From Meconema thalassinum (Eukaryota; Arthropoda; Insecta; Orthoptera; Tettigoniidae), in assembly GCA_946902985.2 (NCBI GenBank), contig OX336393.1, forward strand, positions 137,048,533 through 137,112,532: a stretch of 64,000 nt of DNA, in the 5' to 3' direction. A program made the translations under genes and the position numbers. This document shows positions 55,184-64,000 of this stretch, piece after piece (position 1 is the stretch's first letter; each line of letters starts with the position of its first letter). A model generated the notes under the pieces. It was not told the origin of the DNA and ran no database searches. It worked only from the letters and a program-made list of their open reading frames with translations.

Positions 55184-55874
55184 CACCCTCTGTCTGAAAA
55201 GTTCGCTGAATGGGCTATAGCCTATTACGAACGGATTATTACCTTACCTGAAACAGCCGTTACTGTCCTTCGAAGTAATCCCCGTGGATGGTTATGCACT
55301 TCTGAGAACGACTGAACAAGTCCTGGAAACTCCTGGCATAGTCTTCTTTAGGAATAGCCTTTAGTTTGGGTCGTCAAAACTCCAAATTGAAAGCAAGAGG
55401 GAACCGTGAATTTACATGCAACCTGCCTTGCACACCTGATAGACGGGCGGCAGTGAAAAGGATGAATTTATGCAACCTAACGTTCACACCTGTTCGACGG
55501 GTGGCAGTGAGAAGGGTGAATGTTCCGTGGAATGGAATGGTCCTGAAAACCATCGTCACGGGTGACGAGACCTGGTGCCTGAGGTACGACCTCGAAGGCA
55601 AGCGTCAAAGTATGGAGTATCGGGGTCCAGGGTCGCCGAAAAGTCCAGTCCTGAAGGGCCAGAGGTTTTCGGACATTTCGGACATCCAACGTAATGTGCC
55701 GATCCAACTTAAGGCTATCCCTCAGGAAGACTATGCCAGGACTTGTACAGCCGTTCTAAGAAGGACATAACCATCCACGGGGGTTACTTCGAAGGATAGT
55801 AACGGCTGTTTCAGGTAAGCCAACAATCCGTTCGTAATATAGACCCTTTCACCGAACTTTTCAGACAGAGGGTG
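55184..55874 (+). mobile_element. mariner remnant with foldback structure
   Basis: TA at 55182-55183 and 55875-55876, termini CACCCTCTGTCTGAAAAG. The left arm 55184-55369 is an inverted copy of the right end 55702-55874, including the end of the transposase coding part. The frame 55366-55770 holds TIVTGDETWCLRYDLEGKRQ, the first catalytic Asp region of mariner, and IPQEDYARTC near the C-terminus. The rest of the catalytic domain and the HTH are missing. A ~54-bp duplication lies at about 55417-55524. Confidence 0.82.
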
Positions 55875-55888
55875 TAATTTCAACTTGA

Positions 55889-56198
55889 TATAATAACTCC
55901 TGGCACTACAGCCCGTTAGGGCCTAGGCCTACCAAGCGACCACTGCCCAGCCATTTGGCCTGCAGATATTGGAGTGACACGTTATCAGTGCATTGGGTCC
56001 CCTCGGCCGTTAATCTTGGTTTTCGTGATCGGGGCGCTGCCTCACTGTCAGACAGCTACTCAATTGTCCTCACCAGGCTGAGTGCACCCCGTTCCAGCCC
56101 TCACGTCAGTTTCTAAAATCTCTGACGGAGTCGGGACTCGAACCCGGGGCCTCAGGGTGAGAGACAGTCGCGCTACCCCAACACCACGGGGCCGGCAC
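55889..56198 (-). mobile_element. SINE-F, full length, 13-bp TSD
   Basis: TSD aatttcaacttga at 55876-55888 and 56199-56211. The left TSD starts on the last base of the mariner's TA, so the SINE landed right at its edge. B box GGGTTCGAGTCCCG on the minus strand. Confidence 0.92.
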
Positions 56199-56230
56199 AA
56201 TTTCAACTTGAACAACATGCATAAACGACT

Positions 56231-58121
56231 GCGCATATTACAGCAGATGAGGGAAAGAAGAGTGAATAAGATTGGCTTAGGCTACTGTTAAGTGCATATT
56301 ACAGCAGATGAGGGAAAGAAGAGTGAATAAGATTGGCTTAGGCTACTGTTAAGTGCATATTACAGCAGATGAGGGAAAGAAGAGTGAATAAGATTGGCTT
56401 AGGCTACTGTTAAGCGCATATTACAGCAGATGAGGGAATGAAGAGTGAATAAGATTGGCTTAGGCTACTGTTAAGCGCATATTACAGCAGATGAGGAAAA
56501 GAAGAGTGAATAAGATTGGCTTAGGCTACTGTTAAGTGCGTATTACAGCAGATGAGGGAAAGAAGAGTGCATAAGATTGGCTTAGGCTACTGTTAAGTGC
56601 ATATTACAGCAGATGAGGGAAAGAAGAGTGAATAAGATTGGCTTAGGCTACTGTTAAGCGCATATTACAGCAGATGAGGGAAAGAAGAGTGAATAAGATT
56701 GGCTTAGGCTACTGTTAAGTGCATATTACAGCAGATGAGGGAAAGAAGAGTGAATAAGATTAGCTTAGGCTACTGTTAAGTGCATATTACAGCAGATGAG
56801 GGAAAGAAGAGTGAATAAGATTGGCTTTGGCTACTGTTAAGTGCATATTACAGCAGATGAGGGAAAGAAGAGTGAATAAGATTGGCTTAGGCTACTGTTA
56901 AGTGTATATTACAGCAGATGAGGGAAAGAAGAGTGAATAAGATTGGCTTAGGCTACTGTTAAGTGCATATTACAGCAGATGAGGGAAAGAAGAGTGAATA
57001 AGATTGGCTTAGGCTACTGTTAAGCGCATATTACAGCAGATGAGGGAAGGAAGAGTGAATAAGATTGGCTTAGGCTACTGTTAAGCGCATATTACAGCAG
57101 ATGAGGGAAAGAAGAGTGAATAAGATTGGCTTAGGCTACTGTTAAGTGCATATTACAGCAGATGAGGGAAAGAAGAGTGAATAAGATTGGCTTAGGCTAC
57201 TGTTAAGTGCATATTACAGCAGATGATGGAAAGAAGAGTGAATAAGATTGGCTTAGGCTACTGTTAAGTGCATATTACAGCAGATGAGGGAAAGAAGAGT
57301 GAATAAGATTGGCTTAGGCTACTGTTAAGTGCATATTACTGCAGATGAGGGAAAGAAGAGCGAATAAGATTGGCTTAGGCTACTGTTAAGTGCATATTAC
57401 AGCAGATGAGGGAAAGAAGAGTGAATAAGATTGGCTTAGGCTACTGTTAAGTGCATATTACAGCAGATGAGGGAAAGAAGAGTGAATAAGATTGGCTTAG
57501 GCTACTGTTAAGTGCATATTACAGCAGATGAGGGAAAGAAGAGTGAATAAGATTGGCATAGGCTACTGTTAAGCGCATATTACAGCAGATGAGGGAAAGA
57601 AGAGTGAATAAGATTGGCTTAGGCTACTGTTAAGTGCATATTACAGCAGATGAGGGAAAGAAGAGTGAATAAGATTGGCTTAGGCTACTGTTATGTGCAT
57701 ATTACAGCAGATGAGGGAAAGCAGAGTGAATAAGATTGGCTTAGGCTACTGTTAAGTGCATATTACAGCAGATGAGGGAAAGAAGAGTGAATAAGATTGG
57801 CTTAGGCTACTGTAAAGTGCATATTACAGCAGATGAGGGAAAGAAGAGTGAATAAGATTGGCTTAGGCTACTGTTAAGTGCATATTACAGCAGATGACGG
57901 AAAGAAGAGTGAATAAGATTGGCTTAGGCTACTGTTAAGTGCATATTACAGCAGATGAGGGAAAGAAGAGTGAATAAGATAGGCTTAGGCTACTGTTAAG
58001 TGCATATTACAGCAGATGAGGGAAAGAAGAGTGAATAAGATTGGCTTAGGCTACTGTTAAGTGCATATTACAGCAGATGAGGGAAGGAAGAGTGAATAAG
58101 ATTGGCTTAGGCTACTGTTAA
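56231..58121 (+). repeat. tandem array, 31 units of 61 bp
   Basis: Unit 'gtgcatattacagcagatga...gcttaggctactgttaa', exactly 61 bp. 1891 bp divide into 31 units without indels, then a 9-bp partial unit. Most units are identical or differ by one or two bases. Recurrent variant GCGC in place of GTGC at the start occurs in units 1, 4, 5, 8, 14, 15 and 23. 61 is not a multiple of 3 and each unit has stops, so it is not coding. Unit 1 shares its context with SINE-F's flank. Confidence 0.97.
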
Positions 58122-58386
58122 GTGCATATTTTACAATTTTAATGCATATTTTAATCATTTTAAGTGCATGAATATACGATCCCTAGTGAAACGTTAATTA
58201 GTGCCCCATGTTGGTAGCGACAAATGAAACGTTTTGCTAGCCCCTAACTGTTGGGTTATAAATGTAACTGTTTACCTTTGCCTAAGCTATGTTGTTTTAA
58301 TGGGCGCCAAGACCTCAACCCAATGTTGAAATCTAAATTTGTATTTAACAACGTCTAGCTCTGGGAGAACACCTTCAAGAATCTAT

Positions 58387-58804
58387 TCACTCAGATCGTG
58401 GTATGATTTGATCATTAACCCAACAAACAATTGTATCAGGAGAAGGAATTGGTCTATATCTAATGCTACCTACTGAAAGCAAAGATTGCATTGTAAAAGA
58501 AATGAATTTATTATATAAAACAAGTATAGCAAAATTAATAATAATAATAATAAGTTTAAAATTTAAATTGGAGCGTTGCGATTTTAATATTACCGATAGA
58601 AAATTACGTGAAAACGGAGTCTGATAAATTGATTTTACTCTTATATCCAAGCTATGAAGTTACTGAAATATGAAATGTAAAACAAAGAGAAATGAGAGAT
58701 TGCGTATTTCTGCGTCATTTGCGCTTACCACTGTAAATTGCTAAAGCATTTCCCTCGTACTGGATGATGCTGTGTGCTTCCCACAGTCTCCTGGACGTCG
58801 CCAT
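58387..58804 (-). CDS. hypothetical two-exon mini-gene, HTH-like
   Basis: An ATG at 58804-58802 opens 25 codons (MATSRRLWEAHSIIQYEG...), ending at a GTAAGC donor (58728-58723). A CAG acceptor at 58475-58473 leads in frame to 28 codons that end at TGA 58389-58387 (...RPIPSPDTIVCWVNDQI...). The spliced product would be 53 aa. 'PSPDTIVCWV' resembles the second helix of DUF4817-type HTH segments. Promoter-like boxes lie upstream (59004-59070). It could instead be part of the gypsy LTR/leader or chance. Confidence 0.35.
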
Positions 58805-59003
58805 CTTCTTCGTTATTTGATGATATTCTGGTAGATTAGATAATTCTATGGTCCGTACATCGGACCCAAACACTCGTATAACCACACTGGTTAAGTTTTA
58901 CAAAAGTTAGTCTTCCACTCCACGGAACATCGGAGCGACTTCCGCGTGAACCATACTTGGCAAGTTCAACACAGATTGTCCTCGTTCCACGCCGCGCCGA
59001 ACG

Positions 59004-59070
59004 ATATATGCACACGTTGGCTCCCCCACCATGGTACCGACATCTAGCTTACGTTGTCTCCACTGATTGG
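59004..59070 (-). promoter_or_regulatory. CCAAT and TATA boxes
   Basis: On the minus strand CCAAT (59070-59066, as gccaatcag) is followed 56 bp later by catatatcg (59010-59004). Spacing suits a Pol II promoter that starts near 58975, about 170 bp before the ATG at 58804. It may equally be the U3 promoter of the gypsy 3' LTR. Confidence 0.45.
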
Positions 59071-60502
59071 CTGCACCCCATGTGCTACTTCCCCTTCTCT
59101 GCCTCATTACACTCCGCGGGAGGGAGAAGTCGATTTCCGTTCCAACAATTCGCCTTTTCTTGACGATGCGACCCAGCCTTGCGTAATACTTCTTGACAGG
59201 AATCAGCTTGTATTTGAATTTCCAGTGACTCATGTCTCTCAAAATATCCTAACTGACGAAAACTCCGTAAAATTCCGTAATCATATAATTTTCTATGATA
59301 TTGTCGTTCGTAATAATTTGCTTGATAGCGTTTTCTAAGACATAGAAAACCTATCTGTATTCTTATAATTTTTATAAAATGCTCCGAAAATATCTTAATA
59401 ATCATTATAATAAATTAATAATAATAATAAATTAACATGAAAAATTCTCTTGGCTGAACAATTTGCCGCGTAGATAAATATAGAATGGCTTCCTACTGAC
59501 TTATGCCAGTGGCATAAAAAAAAAACCTCGAAAAACACGTTACATATTCGCCTCGGATCATCGGATGATTTACCGTGACGACGGTCCATTATCCGATTAT
59601 CCCAGACACGTTAATAAACCCCATCCAAAATACATATTACATAAATGAAATCACCCTAAATCACAGATATATATACACTCATAATTTTTCTTCACGCACT
59701 TTGCTTCAAAGTTTGTTGTCACTATGGATTGCACTTTGCAACCAGTCCAATGTTTTACATATAGAATAGTGTTCCACGGATATTTCCACCTCTCAAATTT
59801 CTCTATGTTGGAGAAATAGACATAATTAATGTGTGAGCACTATGTATTTATGATGTCATATCACACGCATTGAAGGTGTTCTGATATATTTATATCACCA
59901 TAGAACTTCCTAATTTCACTGGAGGTCCCCTCCTTATGGTGACATTAATCCCATTTATCACAGAGCACACGATCACACTAATGTGGCAGCGCCTCGTGAC
60001 CATAATACTTAATCTCTCTTTAAAGTAGATTAAATTAATATTGACTTCTGAAAAAAACCAGTAATTGCGCATTACATATAACACCAAATATTTCTGTGCC
60101 GTAATCGCCCTGTCTTGTTAAGTTCCCGTAGACCATATTCTACTTAATACTAGTTCTCAACACAGACCATTTCTCCTCACACAAATAATACCATTGTACA
60201 AATTATCTTAAATTACACACTTACAAATCTTACATGGCGAGGCCGTAAACAGAAATCACGTGTGCTGATATGTATGAGTTTCATGAAGGACTGTCTCACA
60301 TTCTGCTGGCCCATCTTTTGCCTCGTGGACTCCTTAAGCAAAAATACCCTGTTCAAGCGCTCACCCATCTCTAGGAGGCAAATGGGAATTCACCAGCGCT
60401 ACCAAATTCTGGCCTTGGTGTATCGAGACATTTTAGTGCTCAAGAGCATCCGACAATCCCGTCATATTTCCCTGTACCTTTAAAACTCTCATTTACTTAC
60501 AT
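59071..60502 (-). mobile_element. probable 3' LTR/3' noncoding region of the gypsy element
   Basis: It lies downstream of pol and of the polypurine tract, so the 3' LTR should begin here (perhaps at tgtaag, about 60500). The 5' LTR is outside the window, so I cannot set the boundaries. Short frames are not supported. Confidence 0.4.
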
Positions 60503-60503
60503 A

Positions 60504-60513
60504 CTACCCCCCT
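60504..60513 (-). promoter_or_regulatory. polypurine tract, plus-strand primer site
   Basis: AGGGGGGTAG on the minus strand, about 100 bp after the last pol stop, where the plus-strand primer of a Ty3/gypsy element is expected. Confidence 0.6.
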
Positions 60514-60615
60514 GTGTGACTTCTGATACGCCTGCCTTGAAGACTAGATCTTCCACGCACCAAATACCACACTTACTCATTTGATAGGCTGGCTCGCCAG
60601 CTAAACATCCTCACT

Positions 60616-62964
60616 TTATGACACATATTTTCGTAGACTATGTATATTATACTTCCCGTATAATCTGTTTCCCTTACTATCCTCCAGCACATATGCTGTT
60701 TTCCCAATACGTTTGGAAACTATAAATGTTTCTGCGTCACCTGCTTCCAACCTTGCCAGTGGCTCCCTTAAATGAACGTCATCACGTTGCTCTACCTACC
60801 TATTTCTCAGTGTCTGTAACGATGCCCTGTTGCTACTGTCCACACATGCACATATTAAAATACCATCCTCTGCTTTAACCACAGGATAATCCCTACATAC
60901 ATTAGTGTCCCTCGATAGCATGTCTGCAAGAATGTTATCTTTACCTTTAATATATTTTACTGTGAATTCGTATTCCTGCAGAGCAAGAATCCACCTACTA
61001 ACTCTGTTAGAACTGAGTTTACAAGTCCTCATATACAGTAATGCATGGTGATCTGTGTGGATCTCAAATTTCCCCCCTACTAAATACATTCTAAATTTCC
61101 CTAAACTGAAAACAATACCTAAAAGCTCTAACTCAGTAATCGTGTATCTTTTCTCTGCTGCTGTCGGTCCTCGCGAGGCTAAAGATACAATGCACAGATT
61201 ACCCTCATCATCTTTCTGACATAATACTCCAGCAATGCCTATATGTGAAGCATCTGTCATAACCACATATTCCTTATCTTTTAACGGATATTTCAGCACT
61301 ACAGCTTTCTCAAAACCTTCCTTCAGCGCTCTAAAAGCCTGTTCATGCTTGGACTCCCATCTCCACCGAGTCCCACTTTTAAGCTATTCCCTGAATGGTT
61401 CTACCAACCCTGAGTATTTAAGAACGAACCTCCTGAAAAAGTTGCAAATTCCCAGGTAAGTTTTTAACTGTTTAACATTCTGTGGCACCTCTGCGTTAAG
61501 TATCTTATTAACCCTACTTTCTTCTGGTGTTACACCTCTACTCGACACTCTATGACCTAAAAATGTCACTTCTGACTGACAGAATGACGACTTAGACAGC
61601 TTCAAAGTGAACCCTGCCTGATCTAACTTCTGAAAAACTATATCTAAATGACGTAGATGCTCCTCAAAACTGCGTGAACTAATTACCATATCATCTATGT
61701 AAATGGTTACAAACTCTCCTGTGTCATCCCCTAATGCGATGTTTAAAGCCCTAATTAAAGCTGCTGAACTACTCTTTAACCCATAAGGTGTTCTACAAAA
61801 TTGATAAAGGTTATATTTATGACTAAAAGCTGTAAATGGTCTATCTTCGTACATAAGTGGCACTTGCCAAAAACTGGAACTCAAATCTACACAAGTGAAA
61901 TACTTCTTCCCCTCAAATGTTTGCATTAATTCTTCTATTGACATAGATTTCAGCTGATCTGAACTAATTCTACTGTTAACCAAACGAGCGTCCAAACAAA
62001 TACGAACAGTGCCGTCGGTCTTGGGTACCGTGATCAAAGAATTAACATATGGACTGTTCGAGTGCTCAATAATCGCATCTTCAAGCATCTGGTTAATTTG
62101 TGCCTCAACTGCACTCTGATAAGCGAAAGGTACAGGATATCTATGTCCTGTGAAAACTGACCTATCAATAACGTTCAATGAATGTGTATAGCAGTTGGCC
62201 ATACCAATGCGATCCTCAAAAACTCTCCTATTACACCATAACACATCATAGAGCCGAACACACTGTTCATCCTCTATATTTCCCTGAAATGCAGCCTCAT
62301 TTAACGAGTCCTCTAGACTTCCGTTCGTAATCACACTGCCCACAAAACATGGAGAACCCCGCTCTACGGCTGGCGATATCTCATTTAAAGTACAAATCAC
62401 ACCTACAATACTACTCCTCTGAATATGGTCATTGAACGCTACTTCTACTTCAGAATCTCCCCATTTAAATTTCAAACTCCCTACATCATAACATAAGTTA
62501 CCAGACACTCTACTTAGCCACTCTGAACCCAAGATAACACTGAATACTAAATTTGGAATTACAAGGCAAATCTGCTTCTCTACATGATTATTAATTTTAA
62601 TGTCTACTAAAACTTGCTTAGAAATTACTTTAGACCTCTTCCCAACAGCTGTGATAACAAAAGTGCTTTTAATTGGCATCTCCTCAAAATTTACTCCAGT
62701 TCCTTTCATTTTATCATAAAATGCACTACTTATGCAACTCTTCATACAACCACTTTCAATTAAAACATCTGTGTACGCCTCGGACACGTTAAATTTAACT
62801 ATGGGGCTCTTACTAACCACTTCCTGAATAATACCTTCATCATGTAGTTCATGTAATAATTCATTTCTTACATTTAGGTCATAGGGTTCCTGTATAATTG
62901 TATGGACAGGGCATGCTACTGACTGAGATTCTGACCTTACTTCGCAGCCTGGTTCGCGTTTAAA
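60616..62964 (-). pseudogene. pol: Ty3/gypsy pol: protease-RT-RNase H, integrase core deleted
   Basis: One frame runs from the -1 frameshift site (62964) to TAA at 60618-60616, with TAG stops at 61386-61384 and 60798-60796. Order: aspartic protease (VLIESGCMKSCIS at about 62765, ILGSEWLS later); RT with FTCVDLSSSFWQ, YGLKSSS and YIDD at about 61695 (D312, D376, D377 counted from codon 62820); RNase H (TDAS, TELELLG, TDHHALLYM, ADMLSR). Then about 60 codons like the post-integrase tail (...TAYVLEDSKGNRLYGKYN). The zinc-binding and DDE parts of integrase, about 300 residues, are absent. The protease catalytic Asp is Glu (IESG). The GTG at 62820 is not a start, because the frame is open upstream. 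Confidence 0.93.
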
Positions 62965-64000
62965 GAACCGCTATAGCTGGCCGTAGTACTACTAACTACT
63001 GAACTGGTCTGGTTGTTCTGGGCTGTGTTGTCATTGTTTGGCTGTATATTACTACCACTAGGCTGTCCTCTTCCTTGACCCCTATTCTGGTTGTAATTAT
63101 TGTCATTATAATTTCTCCCTTGATTTCCCCCGAAATCATTGTTTCTCCCTTGATTTCCCCTGTAATCATTGTTCCTCCCTTGATTTCCCCTGTAATCATT
63201 GTTCCTCCCTTGATTTCCCCTGAAATCATTGTTCCTCCCTTGATACTGATTACCATAGCCATTTCCTCTGTTCTGATTTAGCTGATTATTATTATTTCTA
63301 TTTTGAGCATTGGCCCCTTCGCCACCGTTCCCTTGAACTTCCTGATGCCTGGCTTCATTAGGTCTATTATTATTATTACCCTGGTTCCGATTGAAATTGT
63401 CCTCATAACCCCCTCTCCCTAGTGCATCAAATGTGCTTAACAAATTTTCTACTTGTGATATAGTCTTTACATTCTGGATACAAGCAGCCCCCTTGATCCT
63501 ATAGGGAAAGTGCCTAAGTAGCAACCTCACCACATCACTTTCCTCCTTCAAGCCATCCAGATATTTACACACTAATACCTGCCCTAAAAAGTATTCGGTC
63601 ATGGTGGAGCTTCCTTTAGGGTTATATTTACCACACACTACTCCCTCACGATGCTGCGACTGAATAACCTCATTCCAGAACTTTTCACAGAATTTCATTT
63701 TAAAATCATTGATATCAGTAAACTTGTCTCTGTAGACAGCAAACCAATTCCTCGTTTCCCCCACAAACACTTGTTCTAAAATTTCAACTACCTGGCACCA
63801 CTCAATACTACCATTTTCCATCCTTTCCCCTAATTTATTTTCTATAGTGTTCATGAACTCCATTGAGCACCCCTGTCGATTGCTGAACTTACCCAGTTCT
63901 ACCTCCCTGTGGGTGCTATTCACAAAAACTAGCCTATTCTGACTATTTTCTTGCCTGATCCTAGCTTTTAATTTTAACTCTAATTCTGCGATTTTCTCCT
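62937..64000 (-). CDS. gag: Ty3/gypsy gag, 5' end outside the window
   Basis: The frame is open from the window edge to TAA at 62939-62937 (about 354 codons visible). The first ~25 visible residues are charged and Leu/Ile-rich (KIAELELKLKARI), possibly coiled coil. A capsid-like domain follows (NWFAVYRDKFTDINDFKMKF, YFLGQVLVCKYLDGLK, LLLRHFPYRI). The C-terminal ~130 residues are Asn/Gly/Arg/Gln-rich with a 10-residue repeat GRNND(Y/F)RGNQ. There is no CCHC zinc knuckle; the RGN-rich tail may bind RNA instead. The GTG at 63923 is internal to the frame. No stops are seen, so gag is better preserved than pol. Confidence 0.9.
   Translation of the reverse strand, partial: EKIAELELKLKARIRQENSQNRLVFVNSTHREVELGKFSNRQGCSMEFMNTIENKLGERMENGSIEWCQVVEILEQVFVGETRNWFAVYRDKFTDINDFKMKFCEKFWNEVIQSQHREGVVCGKYNPKGSSTMTEYFLGQVLVCKYLDGLKEESDVVRLLLRHFPYRIKGAACIQNVKTISQVENLLSTFDALGRGGYEDNFNRNQGNNNNRPNEARHQEVQGNGGEGANAQNRNNNNQLNQNRGNGYGNQYQGRNNDFRGNQGRNNDYRGNQGRNNDYRGNQGRNNDFGGNQGRNYNDNNYNQNRGQGRGQPSGSNIQPNNDNTAQNNQTSSVVSSTTASYSGSLNANQAAK
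62958..62964 (-). promoter_or_regulatory. -1 ribosomal frameshift site T TTA AAC
   Basis: The heptamer lies in the gag zero frame as T-TTA-AAC, seven codons before the gag stop. A -1 slip leads straight into the long pol frame. This is the canonical X XXY YYZ form. A downstream pseudoknot was not assessed. Confidence 0.85.
63121..63240 (-). repeat. four 30-bp repeats in gag
   Basis: Four exact-length 30-bp units encode GRNND(F/Y)(R/G)GNQ. They are in frame, so copy-number change does not break gag. Confidence 0.93.

Noticed and set aside
56082..56291. 69-aa frame
   Set aside because: It runs from SINE-F into the first 61-bp unit and stops there.
56231..58121. CRISPR-like array
   Set aside because: There are no spacers: units are contiguous and identical. 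The context is eukaryotic.
58301..58312. TGGCGCCC as a retroelement primer-binding site (minus strand)
   Set aside because: No CA-ended LTR precedes it and it lies on the wrong side of the gypsy element for a 5' leader.
62820..62820. GTG as pol start codon
   Set aside because: The frame is open upstream to the frameshift site, so pol is most likely made as a gag-pol fusion.

Overview
This is eukaryotic nuclear DNA, almost certainly from an arthropod with a large, repeat-rich genome. The evidence is Tc1/mariner, hAT, MULE and Helitron elements, many tRNA-headed SINEs with clean target-site duplications (TSDs), several non-LTR reverse-transcriptase tails of insect type, and a Ty3/gypsy element. 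The SINE repertoire looks orthopteroid/polyneopteran to me, but that is only an impression. I find no convincing host gene. The window is a nested stack of transposable elements. SINE families are given working letters here (A, B, F, G, H, I, K).

Layout. 1-4.2 kb: SINEs, a TA-flanked MITE and a Tc1 remnant. 4.6-6.4 kb: an hAT-type coding fragment split by an intact Tc1-like transposon (341-aa transposase, perfect 36-bp inverted repeats). 6.5-10.9 kb: a non-autonomous 'TAGCC' element made of 293-bp tandem units, itself split by a 2.6-kb TG...TA element. 11-25 kb: SINEs, Helitrons, a TTAA-flanked element, LINE fragments and a 570-bp polypyrimidine tract. 25.2-29.1 kb: a second TAGCC element, split by a sibling of the 2.6-kb element. 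29.4-44 kb: dense SINE/LINE/mariner nesting, a MULE remnant, a Helitron end and a third TAGCC copy. 44.4-50.2 kb: an inverted 293-bp-repeat TAGCC element inside a probable hAT element, then a TAGCC-type element that carries a THAP zinc-finger exon. 51-56.2 kb: LINE and SINE fragments, a palindrome and a foldback mariner. 56.2-58.1 kb: exactly 31 tandem copies of a 61-bp unit. 58.4-59.1 kb: a possible two-exon mini-gene with a promoter. 60.5-64 kb: a Ty3/gypsy element on the minus strand, with gag running off the window, a canonical -1 frameshift site, a pol with two in-frame stops, and the integrase core deleted.

Functionally, only the Tc1 transposase looks intact. The gypsy element shows the normal gag-pol logic but is defective. 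The SINEs depend on LINE machinery: several families share 3' tails and all well-preserved copies have 9-17 bp TSDs. The most interesting item is the TAGCC family. It has 12-bp TAGCCTACTTTC-type termini, 3-bp TSDs in three of three checkable copies, internal minisatellite units, a microsatellite and a terminal hairpin, and one member carries a captured THAP exon.
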